From assembly GCF_014466955.1 (NCBI RefSeq), contig NZ_AP023396.1, positions 7,316,001 through 7,380,000 on the forward strand: a DNA stretch of 64,000 bases. The letters are read 5' to 3'. The stretch is from Nocardia wallacei. GTDB lineage: Bacteria; Actinomycetota; Actinomycetes; Mycobacteriales; Mycobacteriaceae. The notes under the pieces were generated by a model. The model had not been told where the DNA came from, did not search any database, and saw only the letters and a program-made list of their open reading frames with translations. The position numbers were made by a program, and so were the translations under genes. Position 1 is the first letter of the stretch. Every line of letters begins with the position of its first letter. This document shows, piece after piece, positions 1-13,379 of this stretch.

Positions 1-169
1 CCAGTCGCTCCAGCAGCGGCACATAGCCGCCCCGCCGGTTGGGCAGTACCACGGTGACGACCGCGTCCGCGAACCGCCGCACCAGCTGCGCCGCCAGCTG
101 GTATACGAGCGGATTGTCCCCGCAGACAACGAAACTCGGGGATCGTTCCCCCACCTGATCCACACTCAC
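1..169 (-). CDS. NAD-binding TrkA-N-like protein, 5' end only
   Basis: The reverse strand opens with GTG at 169 and stays open to the window edge (56 codons). The visible peptide has a hydrophobic beta strand followed by Gly-Asp-Asn-Pro-Leu and then a second strand (VVTVVLPN) after a helix, the pattern of the first beta-alpha-beta of a Rossmann fold as in TrkA-N/RCK potassium-channel regulatory domains. I infer a nucleotide-binding subunit of an ion transport system. Most of the gene lies outside, so membrane segments or a second RCK domain cannot be judged. It is transcribed away from the TetR gene beside it, about 65 bp downstream of that gene's stop on the same strand. Confidence 0.5.
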   Translation of the reverse strand, partial: MSVDQVGERSPSFVVCGDNPLVYQLAAQLVRRFADAVVTVVLPNRRGGYVPLLERL

Positions 170-235
170 AATTCGATGCTAGAGCGAATCAGCAGCATAC
201 GACCAGGGGCTCGCCGTCGCGGCGAAGGCCGGACC

Positions 236-868
236 TCACGCGCTCACGGCTCCGATGATCACCCGCCGCAGCACGCGGATCACGTCGTCGAGCGATCGGC
301 GCGGCTCCGAGCCGCTCCACGCGTCCACCACATAGTTCACCGCGCCGATGATCGCCACGACGCGCATCTCGTAATCACCCGGCGGGATTTCTCCCTGCAG
401 CGCGGCATCCTCTGCCGCACCGGCCAATAACGCGCCCCAGGCGCGGCGAAATTCCAGCCGGAATTTTTCCACGTTGGGTCCGGCACCGACCACTTCCACC
501 AAAGCGACACGGGCCTTGCGCGGGTCCCGGCCGATCGATTCGACGTAGGCGCGAACGGCCGCATCGATGATCTCCACGGCGCTGCGGTCGGTTTGCGCGG
601 CCAGTGCGTCGGCGACCGCTTCGCGTGATTGCCGGTCGATCTGTTCATACAGTTCCAGCAGGAGCGATTCCCGTCCGGTGAACTCCTCGTAGAACTGCCG
701 CGACGACAGTCCGGCGTCTTTACAGATGGCACCGACCGAACTGTTCGCATAACCGTCACGCGCGAACACGGTTAGCCCGGACTCCAGAAAACGGGCACGT
801 CGCTGCCGCTGCCGGTCTTCTACGGGCTGCCCGGCGTACATCCTGCCCGCGGTCGCTTCCTGTGACAT
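236..868 (-). CDS. TetR/AcrR family transcriptional regulator
   Basis: About 210 residues, the usual TetR length. Residues ~15-65 form the DNA-binding domain: FLESGLTVFARDGYANSSV is helix 1-2 and DAGLSSRQFYEEF the recognition helix region. The C-terminal half is a ligand/dimer domain without recognisable specificity. I prefer ATG at 868 over an in-frame TTG at 880: a TATTGT box (877-882) on this strand sits 8 nt before the ATG, fitting a leaderless or nearly leaderless transcript, and no Shine-Dalgarno is visible for either. The ligand and targets are unknown. The upstream ~390 bp has no gene, so it may control itself or the TrkA-N-like gene downstream on the same strand. Confidence 0.85.
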   Translation of the reverse strand: MSQEATAGRMYAGQPVEDRQRQRRARFLESGLTVFARDGYANSSVGAICKDAGLSSRQFYEEFTGRESLLLELYEQIDRQSREAVADALAAQTDRSAVEIIDAAVRAYVESIGRDPRKARVALVEVVGAGPNVEKFRLEFRRAWGALLAGAAEDAALQGEIPPGDYEMRVVAIIGAVNYVVDAWSGSEPRRSLDDVIRVLRRVIIGAVSA

Positions 869-1262
869 CGGGCCAGACAATACCCAAGAGTTCGATCCCT
901 CCGGCGGGGATCGAGCTGTTCGTTGACCGCAAGAATTCTCCGCGCGTTAGCTGAAAGTTGCCTACTCGGCTTCGACTCATTCCGCCGCACGCCCGGGGGC
1001 AGATATCCAATTATCCTTCGGGTAAAGAACCGGTCGATGAGGGCGCGAATCCCGCATTCCGATCGAGCCCTCGGCGACTCCGCCGCCGCAGCACGGCCCA
1101 GCCGAGAGTTACCAGCGGTTTGCCTGTCTCCCAGCACGATACACATTGGTCCGGGATTTCGGAGGTATTTTGAAGGAAGGTCGTAGAAATATTTCTGACG
1201 GTTTTTCCCCGTTGGCACCAAAGTTCGTGATCACCTCCGTAGCCATGCGATCAGTAAAGTAT
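869..1262. other. intergenic stretch without recognisable gene
   Basis: Nearly 400 bp between the divergent TetR and ArsR genes. Codon usage in all frames is poor and base composition is less G+C-rich than the neighbours. Visible structure is limited to a small hairpin (GATCCC ... GGGATC, 893-911) and the TATTGT box of the TetR gene. No frame has both a ribosome binding site and a convincing protein. I see no RNA gene in it. Confidence 0.5.
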
Positions 1263-1301
1263 CTACTTGACTATCGACGTCGTCGGCCTACACTCAAGTA
1301 G
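1263..1301 (+). promoter_or_regulatory. leaderless promoter with inverted-repeat operator of the ArsR operon
   Basis: TTGACT (1267-1272), 16 bp spacer, TACACT (1289-1294) is a close match to a vegetative promoter. The expected transcription start falls at or next to the GTG at 1302, so the mRNA should be leaderless. An exact 8-bp inverted repeat, CTACTTGA (1263-1270) and TCAAGTAG (1294-1301), overlaps the -35 element and the end of the -10 element. Occupancy by the ArsR product would block polymerase; autorepression is inference. Confidence 0.7.
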
Positions 1302-1640
1302 GTGCTTAACAAAACGGACCGACTCGACCGGATCTTCCGCGCACTCGCCGACCCCACGCGCCGGTGGCTGCTGGAGCGCCTGACCGGTGGGCCGGCCGCG
1401 GTCAGCACACTGGCCGAGCCGCTGGACATGTCGCTCGCGGCCGTCGTGCAGCACCTGCAGGTCCTGCAGGACGCGGGACTGGTCCGATCCGAGAAGGTCG
1501 GCCGGGTCCGCACCTGCCAACTGGCACCCGACGCGCTGCGCCCGGCGGAACAATGGCTGCACGCTCGGCGCACCCGTTGGGAGCGCCGACTCGACACTCT
1601 CGGCACGACGCTCGCCGATACCACCGATAACGAGGAGTAG
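1302..1640 (+). CDS. ArsR/SmtB family transcriptional repressor
   Basis: 112 residues, all winged helix. RIFRALADPTRRWLLERL is the classical ArsR first helices; residues ~35-60 (LAEPLDMSLAAVVQHLQVLQ) form the helix-turn-helix, followed by the wing KVGRVRTCQL. There are no cysteine or histidine metal sites in the alpha-3 helix, so it belongs to the metal-independent subgroup usually paired with an SRPBCC protein. That partner follows after 3 bp and a LOG-like gene overlaps the partner, giving a three-gene operon. GTG at 1302 directly follows its promoter and operator, implying a leaderless message and autoregulation. Confidence 0.92.
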   Translation: MLNKTDRLDRIFRALADPTRRWLLERLTGGPAAVSTLAEPLDMSLAAVVQHLQVLQDAGLVRSEKVGRVRTCQLAPDALRPAEQWLHARRTRWERRLDTLGTTLADTTDNEE

Positions 1641-1643
1641 ATC

Positions 1644-2093
1644 ATGACGGAGAATCCCGTAGTCCACGCCACTTTCACCATCGAACGCGAGTATCCGGCC
1701 GCGCCGGACCGGGTATTCGCGGCATGGTCGGATCCGGCGACCAAGGCGCGCTGGTTCGCCGGACCCGATTCTCGGCACGAACTCGACTTCCGAGTCGGCG
1801 GACGCGAACTCGCCGGCGGCACGCACGACGGCACCGAACTCACCTTCGAGACCACCTACCAGGAGATCGTGCCCGGTGAGCGCATCGTGTACACCTCGGC
1901 GCTGCGCGCCGACGACACCGTCACCACGATCTCGCTCACCTCGGTGGAATTCGTTGCGGCAGAGGAGGGCACGCGTCTCGTCCTGACCGAGCACGGCGCC
2001 TACCTGGACGGCCACGAGCAGCCGGATTGGCGCGAACAGGGCACCCGCGACCAACTCGACGCTCTCGGAAAGGAATTGGCGGCCGCGCCGTGA
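1644..2093 (+). CDS. SRPBCC/AHSA1 family protein
   Basis: 149 residues with the START/Bet v1-like helix-grip fold of the AHSA1 family: an opening strand (FTIEREYPAAPDRVFAAWS), the W-x-x-P/G motif region (ARWFAGPD) and a final long amphipathic helix (REQGTRDQLDALGKEL). Such proteins bind hydrophobic ligands. In actinobacteria they are commonly encoded next to an ArsR repressor, as here with a 3-bp gap, so the pair probably senses and handles the same unknown compound. The ATG follows the stop codon TAG with a purine-rich GAGGAG just upstream, overlapping the end of arsR. The product is cytosolic. Confidence 0.88.
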   Translation: MTENPVVHATFTIEREYPAAPDRVFAAWSDPATKARWFAGPDSRHELDFRVGGRELAGGTHDGTELTFETTYQEIVPGERIVYTSALRADDTVTTISLTSVEFVAAEEGTRLVLTEHGAYLDGHEQPDWREQGTRDQLDALGKELAAAP

Positions 2094-2566
2094 GCGCATA
2101 TCAGGTCGCGGTCTGCGGGCCGCGGGACTGCACCGACCTCGATGCGGCGCACGCCCGCGAGGTCGGACGACTGCTCGCCCGGGCAGGTGCGACCGTGCTC
2201 TGTGGTGGCGGCACCGGGGTAATGGCGGCCGTCGCCGAAGGAGCCTCGCGCGCAGGCGGACTCGTGATCGGCGTTCGGCCCGACACCGATCGCAGCACTG
2301 CCTGCACCGGGCTGTCGGCGGTCCTGTATACCGGCATGGGCGAGGCACGCAACGCGATCCTGGTGTCCTCCGCCGACGCCGTCATCGTCATCGGCGGCTC
2401 CTGGGGAACACTCTCGGAACTCGCCCTGGCGCAGCGCCGCGGCGGAATTCCCGTTGTCTCCCTGGGTGGTTGGCGCATCCTCGATGTCGAGGGCCGACCG
2501 ATCGACGCGGCCGTCGCCGTCACCGACCCGGCCGCGGCGGTCGAGGTAGCGCTACGGGACGTTTGA
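2090..2566 (+). CDS. LOG-like/TIGR00725 family nucleotide-binding protein
   Basis: 158 residues starting at GTG 2090, which overlaps the stop of the SRPBCC gene (GTGA). A Rossmann-like fold shows in VAVCGPRD at the start, the GGGTGVM loop at residues ~41-47 (AVAEGASRAGG after it) and GGSWGTLSEL near residue 105. These correspond to the phosphate-binding PGGxGTxxE motif of lysine-decarboxylase-like/LOG proteins, here with the first Pro-Gly replaced by Gly-Gly. Family members of this size are usually annotated TIGR00725 with unknown substrate; cytokinin-riboside monophosphate hydrolase activity belongs to longer relatives and should not be assumed. Its last codons lie in a tandem repeat that continues downstream. 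Confidence 0.82.
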   Translation: MSAYQVAVCGPRDCTDLDAAHAREVGRLLARAGATVLCGGGTGVMAAVAEGASRAGGLVIGVRPDTDRSTACTGLSAVLYTGMGEARNAILVSSADAVIVIGGSWGTLSELALAQRRGGIPVVSLGGWRILDVEGRPIDAAVAVTDPAAAVEVALRDV

Positions 2567-2695
2567 CGGGGTGGCACGCCACGGCAGACGCGGTCGAGGT
2601 AGCGCTACGGGACGTTTGACGGGGTGGCACGCCTCGGCAGACGCGGTCGAGGTACCGATACGGGGCGTCTGACGGGGTGGCACGCCTCGGCAGAC
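2537..2695 (+). repeat. three tandem copies of a 53-bp unit spanning a gene's 3' end
   Basis: Units run 2537-2589, 2590-2642 and 2643-2695. Copies 1 and 2 differ at one base; copy 3 has a few more changes. A degraded fourth start is visible to about 2738 (GGCGTCTGACAGG). Unit 1 contains the last codons and TGA stop of the LOG-like gene, so the stop-proximal sequence is repeated twice outside the gene. Slipped-strand duplication explains it; no transposon ends are visible. Confidence 0.9.
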
Positions 2696-2785
2696 GCGGG
2701 CGATCCCGCCCGGCGCGGCGTCTGACAGGACTGCGCGCTCGCCGGTCGGCGCATCGTTCCGCCAGGCTGTGTAGCTCTATCCGCG

Positions 2786-3760
2786 CTAGCTCGGGGTAGG
2801 CGAGTGGAGGAGGTTTCGCAGGGTGTGTTCGGCTTCGGCGGCGATTGCGCGGACGAGGTCTGCAGCGGGTTCGACGGTTGTGAGCAGGCCGACGCCCTGG
2901 CCTGCCCAGACCGGTGTGGCGGACAGGTCGTCGCGGTCGGCTCGTTCGCGGTACTCGCGGCGAGCCTCGGGGTTGTCGCGCAATTCGTCGTCGCGGCCGC
3001 GCCATTCGTCGAGGAAGTCGTTGCGCAACGTGCGCGCGGGGTAGCGGTCCGGCCACGAGGACCCGCGCGCGATGTCGAGGGTGCGATTGGCTTCGGTGTC
3101 CTGGCCGCGGGCGTCGAGCAGGGCCTTGCTCTCCTCGGCCGACAACAACGCTTCCAGCGTCCCCTCGAATCTGGTCCCGATCAGTGCGCCTGCCGCGCCC
3201 AAGGCCAGGGCGGCGGCCAGACCCCGGCCGTCCGCGATGCCACCCGCCGCGAGAACCGGTGTGGCATCGGCCAGGTCGACCACCACCGGAACGAACGACA
3301 TGGTGCCGATGGCATCCGCCCCGGCGTGCCCGCCCGCGTCGCCGCCCTGCGCCACGATGAGGTCCGCGCCGACGTCCAGCGCGCGGCGTGCCTCGTCGAG
3401 GTCGGTCACCTGCACGATGAGCTTCACCCCCGCGGCGTGGACCCGCTGGGCGAAGGGTGCCGGATCGCCGAATGACAGCATGACCGCGGCAGGCTCGTAG
3501 TCCAGTGCCCAGGCGACCGTGTCGGTGTCCACACCCCAGGTCAGGAATCCGATGCCCCAAGGCTTTTCGGTCCGCTCCCGGACCAGGGCAAGCTCCGGCG
3601 CCAGCTGGTCACGGTCGCCGCTGCCGCCGCCGATCATGCCGAGACCGCCGCCCTCGGAAACCGCCGCCGCCAAGGCGCCGCCGGCCACACCACCCATCGG
3701 GGCGAGCGCGATCGGATACGGAATCGACATGTATTCGGTGAAAGCCGTAGTCAATGCCAT
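2786..3760 (-). CDS. nitronate monooxygenase (NPD/2-nitropropane dioxygenase family)
   Basis: 324 residues forming an FMN-binding TIM barrel. Visible landmarks are the N-terminal PIALAPMGGVAGGALAAAVS, GGGLGMIGGG, GIGFLTWGV, the QGGDAGGHAG loop (flavin phosphate/substrate loop with the family His), and AAGGIADGRGLAAALALGA followed by GTRFEGT. The enzyme oxidises alkyl nitronates or related nitro compounds such as propionate-3-nitronate to carbonyl compounds and nitrite; it detoxifies them in the cytosol. I start at ATG 3760: the in-frame extension to 3859 runs through the rrn terminator and part of 5S rRNA and cannot be coding. The gene lies about 30 bp downstream of that terminator. Confidence 0.92.
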   Translation of the reverse strand: MALTTAFTEYMSIPYPIALAPMGGVAGGALAAAVSEGGGLGMIGGGSGDRDQLAPELALVRERTEKPWGIGFLTWGVDTDTVAWALDYEPAAVMLSFGDPAPFAQRVHAAGVKLIVQVTDLDEARRALDVGADLIVAQGGDAGGHAGADAIGTMSFVPVVVDLADATPVLAAGGIADGRGLAAALALGAAGALIGTRFEGTLEALLSAEESKALLDARGQDTEANRTLDIARGSSWPDRYPARTLRNDFLDEWRGRDDELRDNPEARREYRERADRDDLSATPVWAGQGVGLLTTVEPAADLVRAIAAEAEHTLRNLLHSPTPS

Positions 3761-3790
3761 GGCTCCAGCTTGGCATGTGCCGGAGAAACG

Positions 3791-3823
3791 ACGAAGGCCC
3801 CCAACATTGTTGGGGGCCTTCGT
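3791..3823 (-). terminator. rrn operon terminator hairpin
   Basis: A 16-bp perfect inverted repeat around a single central base (ACGAAGGCCCCCAACA and its complement). It lies directly past the 3' end of 5S rRNA and before the nitronate monooxygenase start on the same strand. It would stop rRNA transcription without a clear U-tract, as is usual in actinobacteria. Confidence 0.85.
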
Positions 3824-3833
3824 GAAGGTATGT

Positions 3834-3951
3834 TCCGGCGGTGTCCTACTCTCCCACACCCTGTCGAGTGCAGTACCATCGGCGCAGGTGAGCTTAGCTT
3901 CCGGGTTCGGAATGGGACCGGGCGTTTCCCCACCGCTATAACCGCCGTAAC
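3834..3951 (-). rRNA. rrf: 5S ribosomal RNA
   Basis: The reverse strand reads GTTACGGCGGTTATAGCG at its 5' end. It contains the universal core CCCATTCCGAACCCGGAAG and ends with GGACACCGCCGGAAC, which pairs with the 5' end to close helix I. Length about 118 nt, normal for actinobacteria. It is the last RNA of the operon, 67 nt after 23S, followed within 12 nt by the terminator hairpin. Ends are estimated from the helix I pairing to within a few bases. Confidence 0.95.
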
Positions 3952-3973
3952 TCTATGAAACTATCCACACATC

Positions 3974-4006
3974 GTGTGTTGTTTCAGATACCGCACAGTG
4001 GACGCG
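3974..4006 (-). other. 3' strand of the pre-23S processing stem
   Basis: Within the 23S-5S spacer, 3974-3984 (GTGTGTTGTTT) and 3993-4006 (GCACAGTGGACGCG) are exact complements of 7158-7168 and 7137-7150 in the 16S-23S spacer. Together they bring the two ends of 23S together in a 25-bp stem interrupted by one internal loop, the normal RNase III-type processing structure of rRNA precursors. Confidence 0.8.
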
Positions 4007-4018
4007 TAACACCTTCGT

Positions 4019-8948
<4,930 letters not shown>

Positions 8949-9327
8949 ACTCACAACCACGCTCGAAAGCGCAATCGGAAGTAATCTCGAACCAGAGTCC
9001 GAAAACCTAACTTAAAAACGCCAGCCGGAAATTAGCTGACAAAAATATCCTGCCCTCACACGGGGGTATGAGAAACAGGAACCAAAATAATTGGCACTGA
9101 CATTCATCGACACACTATTGAGTTCTCAAAGAACACACGCACACACCATCTCCCGGACTTCCGTCCGATCGATCGGTGAGGCAACTTTTCCAGCTTAGCT
9201 CAGCCAGCCACCCCGATCCAAATCGGGGTCTCGGTCGAGCCGTGTGATCTGTCAGGCGCTCATCGTCCAACCTCGTGTCCCTGACCTTTCGGCCCGGGTC
9301 GGTGTCCGTGTCGCTCTGACCTGGAAT
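8949..9327 (-). other. rrn 5' leader region
   Basis: About 380 nt between the distal rrn promoter and 16S. It carries the boxA-like element at 9121-9138 (AGTTCTCAAAGAACACAC, complement), a 7-bp hairpin CCCCGAT/ATCGGGG at 9211-9228, and a second possible promoter at 9192-9221. It is relatively A/T-rich next to 16S (8990-9110). There is no open reading frame of interest. Confidence 0.7.
9192..9221 (-). promoter_or_regulatory. possible second rrn promoter
   Basis: On the minus strand TTGGAT (9216-9221), 18-bp spacer, TAAGCT (9192-9197). The -35 element is weak, so this is a secondary candidate to the upstream promoter. A 7-bp hairpin overlaps its -35 side. Confidence 0.35.
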
Positions 9328-9357
9328 AAATTACGTGCCGACCGCTTTCGATGTCAA
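9328..9357 (-). promoter_or_regulatory. main rrn promoter
   Basis: On the minus strand a consensus TTGACA (9352-9357) is followed after 18 bp by TAATTT (9328-9333). This is one of the best sigma-70 type matches in the window and points straight into the rrn leader. The expected start is near 9320. Confidence 0.75.
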
Positions 9358-9469
9358 ATCGCCTGGTCATAGGGCCGAACAGGCGTCACCGCGTGCGGTG
9401 ACGGCGACGGTTTCAACCGCCTCGCAAACGACCCTATTCCCCGAACCGACCTATTGGTACCGAAATGCC

Positions 9470-9504
9470 GGAAGCCGGCCCACCGAAAAGGTGGACCGGC
9501 TTCC
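9470..9504 (-). terminator. groEL terminator hairpin
   Basis: A 15-bp stem, 9470-9484 with 9490-9504, and a 5-base loop. The single imperfect pair is G-U in minus-strand RNA but C-A in plus-strand RNA, so the hairpin suits groEL (ending at 9561) on the minus strand. Confidence 0.85.
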
Positions 9505-9560
9505 GAGCAAGGACAGCTCGGACTGAGAAGTCCATGCCGCCTATGCCGCTCGGCTCGGAC

Positions 9561-11353
<1,793 letters not shown>

Positions 11354-11377
11354 GTCATCGGCGGTGGCAGACGAGAA

Positions 11378-11671
11378 CTACATGGTGTCGGTGACGCGCA
11401 GCGCGAGCGCGAGGAAGGCGTCGGTGCGTCGCTCCTCCGGCGAACGGGGCTCACCGCGCTCGACGGTGACCTGCTCGGCGTCGTGCAGCAGCAACTCCGC
11501 CTCGATCCGCATGATGGCACGAATGAACGGCGGGGCCACCTCCGGCGGGAGATCCCCATTGACGATGTAGCTACCGTCCGGTCCGTCCTCGGTTTGCACA
11601 TAGGAAAGCGCGCGCAGCAGGTCAGCGCGCAGTTCCCCCGCGATCAGGTCGGAATCCACGTCATCCGCCAT
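11378..11671 (-). CDS. conserved hypothetical protein upstream of groEL
   Basis: 97 residues, acidic and helical, beginning MADDVDSDLIAGELRADLL and ending ALALRVTDTM. No signal peptide, membrane segment or known motif. ATG 11671 is preferred over an upstream in-frame start at 11818 because the longer version runs into the divergent tam-like gene's promoter and 5' coding sequence. It ends 25 bp before the CIRCE/promoter block of groEL, so groEL has its own promoter and the two are not simply co-transcribed. I do not recognise a function. Confidence 0.65.
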   Translation of the reverse strand: MADDVDSDLIAGELRADLLRALSYVQTEDGPDGSYIVNGDLPPEVAPPFIRAIMRIEAELLLHDAEQVTVERGEPRSPEERRTDAFLALALRVTDTM

Positions 11672-11695
11672 AGCGACATCGTATCTTGACAACCC

Positions 11696-11734
11696 TTGTG
11701 CAACCCGCAGCCGGGTCATACAGTACGTACGTAC
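11696..11734 (+). promoter_or_regulatory. promoter with 12-bp palindrome before the methyltransferase
   Basis: TTGTGC (11696-11701), 17-bp spacer, TACAGT (11719-11724), followed immediately by the self-complementary GTACGTACGTAC (11723-11734) over the expected transcription start. The palindrome is a plausible operator; its protein is unknown. Confidence 0.5.
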
Positions 11735-11766
11735 GGTTTGGGTAGGCGCGAGATCGGGAGCGGCCG

Positions 11767-12531
11767 ATGTGGGATCCCCAGCAGTATCTGGCCTTCGACA
11801 ACCACCGCTCGCGGCCATTTTTCGAGCTGCTCGGGCGCATCGGCGCGCAGCGTCCGCGCCGGGTCGTGGATCTGGGCTGCGGGCCCGGACATCTGACCAC
11901 CACGCTGGCCGAGCGGTGGCCCGGCGCGGTGGTCGAGGCGTCGGACTCCTCGCCGCAGATGGTCGCCGCCGCCCGCGCCCGGGGCGTCCACGCCACCCTG
12001 CTGGATGTGCGCGAGTGGGAGCCCGAGCCGGATACCGACGTGGTGGTGTGCAACGCGGTGCTGCAGTGGGTCCCCGGGCATCCCGCGCTACTCACCGAGT
12101 GGGCGGCGAAACTGCCCTCGGGCGCCTGGCTGGCAATCCAGGTGCCGGGCAATTTCGACGCGCCCTCGCATCGGTCGATCCGGGAACTGGCGGCGCGGGA
12201 CGACTGGCGGGAGCGGCTCGAGCCGACCGGGGTCCACTCGGCTCGCAACGTGCTCGATCCCACCGGGTACGCCACGGTGCTGACCGAGGCGGGCTGTGCC
12301 GTCGACGCCTGGGAGACCACCTACCTGCAGCGCCTGACCGGTGACGATCCGGTGCTGAAGTGGGTGTCGGGGACGGCCCTGCGGCCGGTTCGCGATGCCC
12401 TGGACGACGCGAGCTGGGACCGGTTCGTCGCCGAGCTGACACCGCTGCTGCGGGCCGCCTACCCGCAGCAGGCCGACGGGACCACGTGGCTCCCGTTCCG
12501 GCGGGTGTTCGCCGTCGCCCAGAAGCCCTGA
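11767..12531 (+). CDS. tam: trans-aconitate 2-methyltransferase-like SAM methyltransferase
   Basis: 254 residues, matching Tam length. It opens MWDPQQYLAFDNHRSRPF, typical of Tam. The class I methyltransferase motif I is VVDLGCGPGHLT (residues ~37-48), with the acidic end of strand 2 at VEASDSS and motif IV around DVVVCNAVLQWVPGH. Tam transfers a methyl group from S-adenosylmethionine to trans-aconitate, a toxic by-product of cis-aconitate, in the cytosol. GGGAG lies 6 bp before ATG 11767. The gene converges with the Clp-N gene (10-bp gap). Substrate assignment rests on family resemblance; related methyltransferases of the same length act on other acids. Confidence 0.85.
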   Translation: MWDPQQYLAFDNHRSRPFFELLGRIGAQRPRRVVDLGCGPGHLTTTLAERWPGAVVEASDSSPQMVAAARARGVHATLLDVREWEPEPDTDVVVCNAVLQWVPGHPALLTEWAAKLPSGAWLAIQVPGNFDAPSHRSIRELAARDDWRERLEPTGVHSARNVLDPTGYATVLTEAGCAVDAWETTYLQRLTGDDPVLKWVSGTALRPVRDALDDASWDRFVAELTPLLRAAYPQQADGTTWLPFRRVFAVAQKP

Positions 12532-12541
12532 GTCCAGCGGG

Positions 12542-13279
12542 TCAGTTCGGGGGTTGCGGGTTCGGGGAGCCGGTGACGAATTGGGCGAGCTGGGCGACGA
12601 TGTCGCTTTCCAGCTCGTCCTTGCGCAGGCCCAGACCCGAGAGGACGCCGTTGCCGTCCTCGTGTTCGAGCAGGGCGAGCAGGATGTGCTCGGTGCCGAT
12701 GTAGTTGTGGCCCAAGCGGAGTGCTTCGCGGAAGGTCAGCTCCAGGGTCTTGCGGGCGGCGGCGTTGTAGGGAATGAGGGCGGGGACGTCGTCGGCGGCC
12801 GGGGGCAGCGCGGCGGTGGCGACCCGGCGCACGGCGTCGAGGGTGACACCCTTGGAGGTGATCGCATGGGCCGCAAGGCTTTTGGGCTCACTGAGCAGGG
12901 CAAGCACGAGATGTTCGGGCTGGATCTCGGCATTGCCCGCGCTGCGGGCCTCCTCCTGCGAGACCGCCACGACCGAGCGCGCGCGTTCGGTGAAACGCGC
13001 GAAGCCGGCGTTCGGGTCCATGGCCGGGTCGGTGGTCGCCTTGGGGACGAACCGCTTCTGCGCGGCCTGCTTGCTGACGCCCATGCTGCCGCCGATGTCG
13101 GTCCAGGAGGCGCCGGCGCGGCGGGCCTGGTCGACGAAGTGGCCGATCAGGTGATCGGCCACCTCGCCCAGGTGGCCGCCGACGACGACCGCGTCGGACA
13201 GTTGCTCCAGGACGTTGCCGGGGCGCGCCTTCTTGATGCCGTCGATCAGGTCGTCGAGGCGTATGTTGATGTCTGCCAT
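12542..13279 (-). CDS. Clp N-terminal-domain protein with helix-turn-helix (ClpC-adaptor-like)
   Basis: 245 residues. The first ~80 hold a helix-turn-helix, ASWTDIGGSMGVSKQAAQKR. Residues ~95-240 hold two Clp-N repeats; LRLGHNYIGTEHILLALL is the Clp-N signature, and AEIQPEHLVLALL the degenerate first one. There is no AAA+ module, so this is not the protease chaperone itself. Clp-N repeats bind substrates or adaptors (for example phospho-arginine proteins in ClpC), so it may couple protein-quality signals to transcription; that is inference. ATG 13279 lies 7 nt after a TATAGT box, giving a leaderless message, and two GTCAAC-N5-GTTGAC palindromes cover its promoter. Confidence 0.85.
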   Translation of the reverse strand: MADINIRLDDLIDGIKKARPGNVLEQLSDAVVVGGHLGEVADHLIGHFVDQARRAGASWTDIGGSMGVSKQAAQKRFVPKATTDPAMDPNAGFARFTERARSVVAVSQEEARSAGNAEIQPEHLVLALLSEPKSLAAHAITSKGVTLDAVRRVATAALPPAADDVPALIPYNAAARKTLELTFREALRLGHNYIGTEHILLALLEHEDGNGVLSGLGLRKDELESDIVAQLAQFVTGSPNPQPPN

Positions 13280-13281
13280 GC

Positions 13282-13327
13282 GTCAACTATAGGTTGACTA
13301 CTCACATATCGTCAACGAAATGTTGAC
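13282..13327 (-). promoter_or_regulatory. leaderless promoter with two identical palindromic operators
   Basis: Minus strand promoter TTGACG (13310-13315), 18-bp spacer, TATAGT (13286-13291). Transcription should start at the ATG at 13279. Two palindromes, GTCAAC-N5-GTTGAC at 13282-13298 and 13311-13327, are spaced 29 bp centre to centre and overlay the -10 and -35 elements respectively. Confidence 0.75.
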
Positions 13328-13379
13328 GAAAAGGTCGACTCGGTGGCGAGACCCGAAACCCTTTGCGTGGCAAGGATGC

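Noticed and set aside
923..1186. Small open frames between the TetR and ArsR genes
   Set aside because: No ribosome binding site, poor third-position bias and no conserved motif.
2537..2738. The 53-bp tandem array as CRISPR
   Set aside because: Copies are contiguous, with no spacers and no cas genes.
3761..3859. N-terminal extension of the nitronate monooxygenase
   Set aside because: It would translate the rrn terminator hairpin and the 3' end of 5S rRNA.
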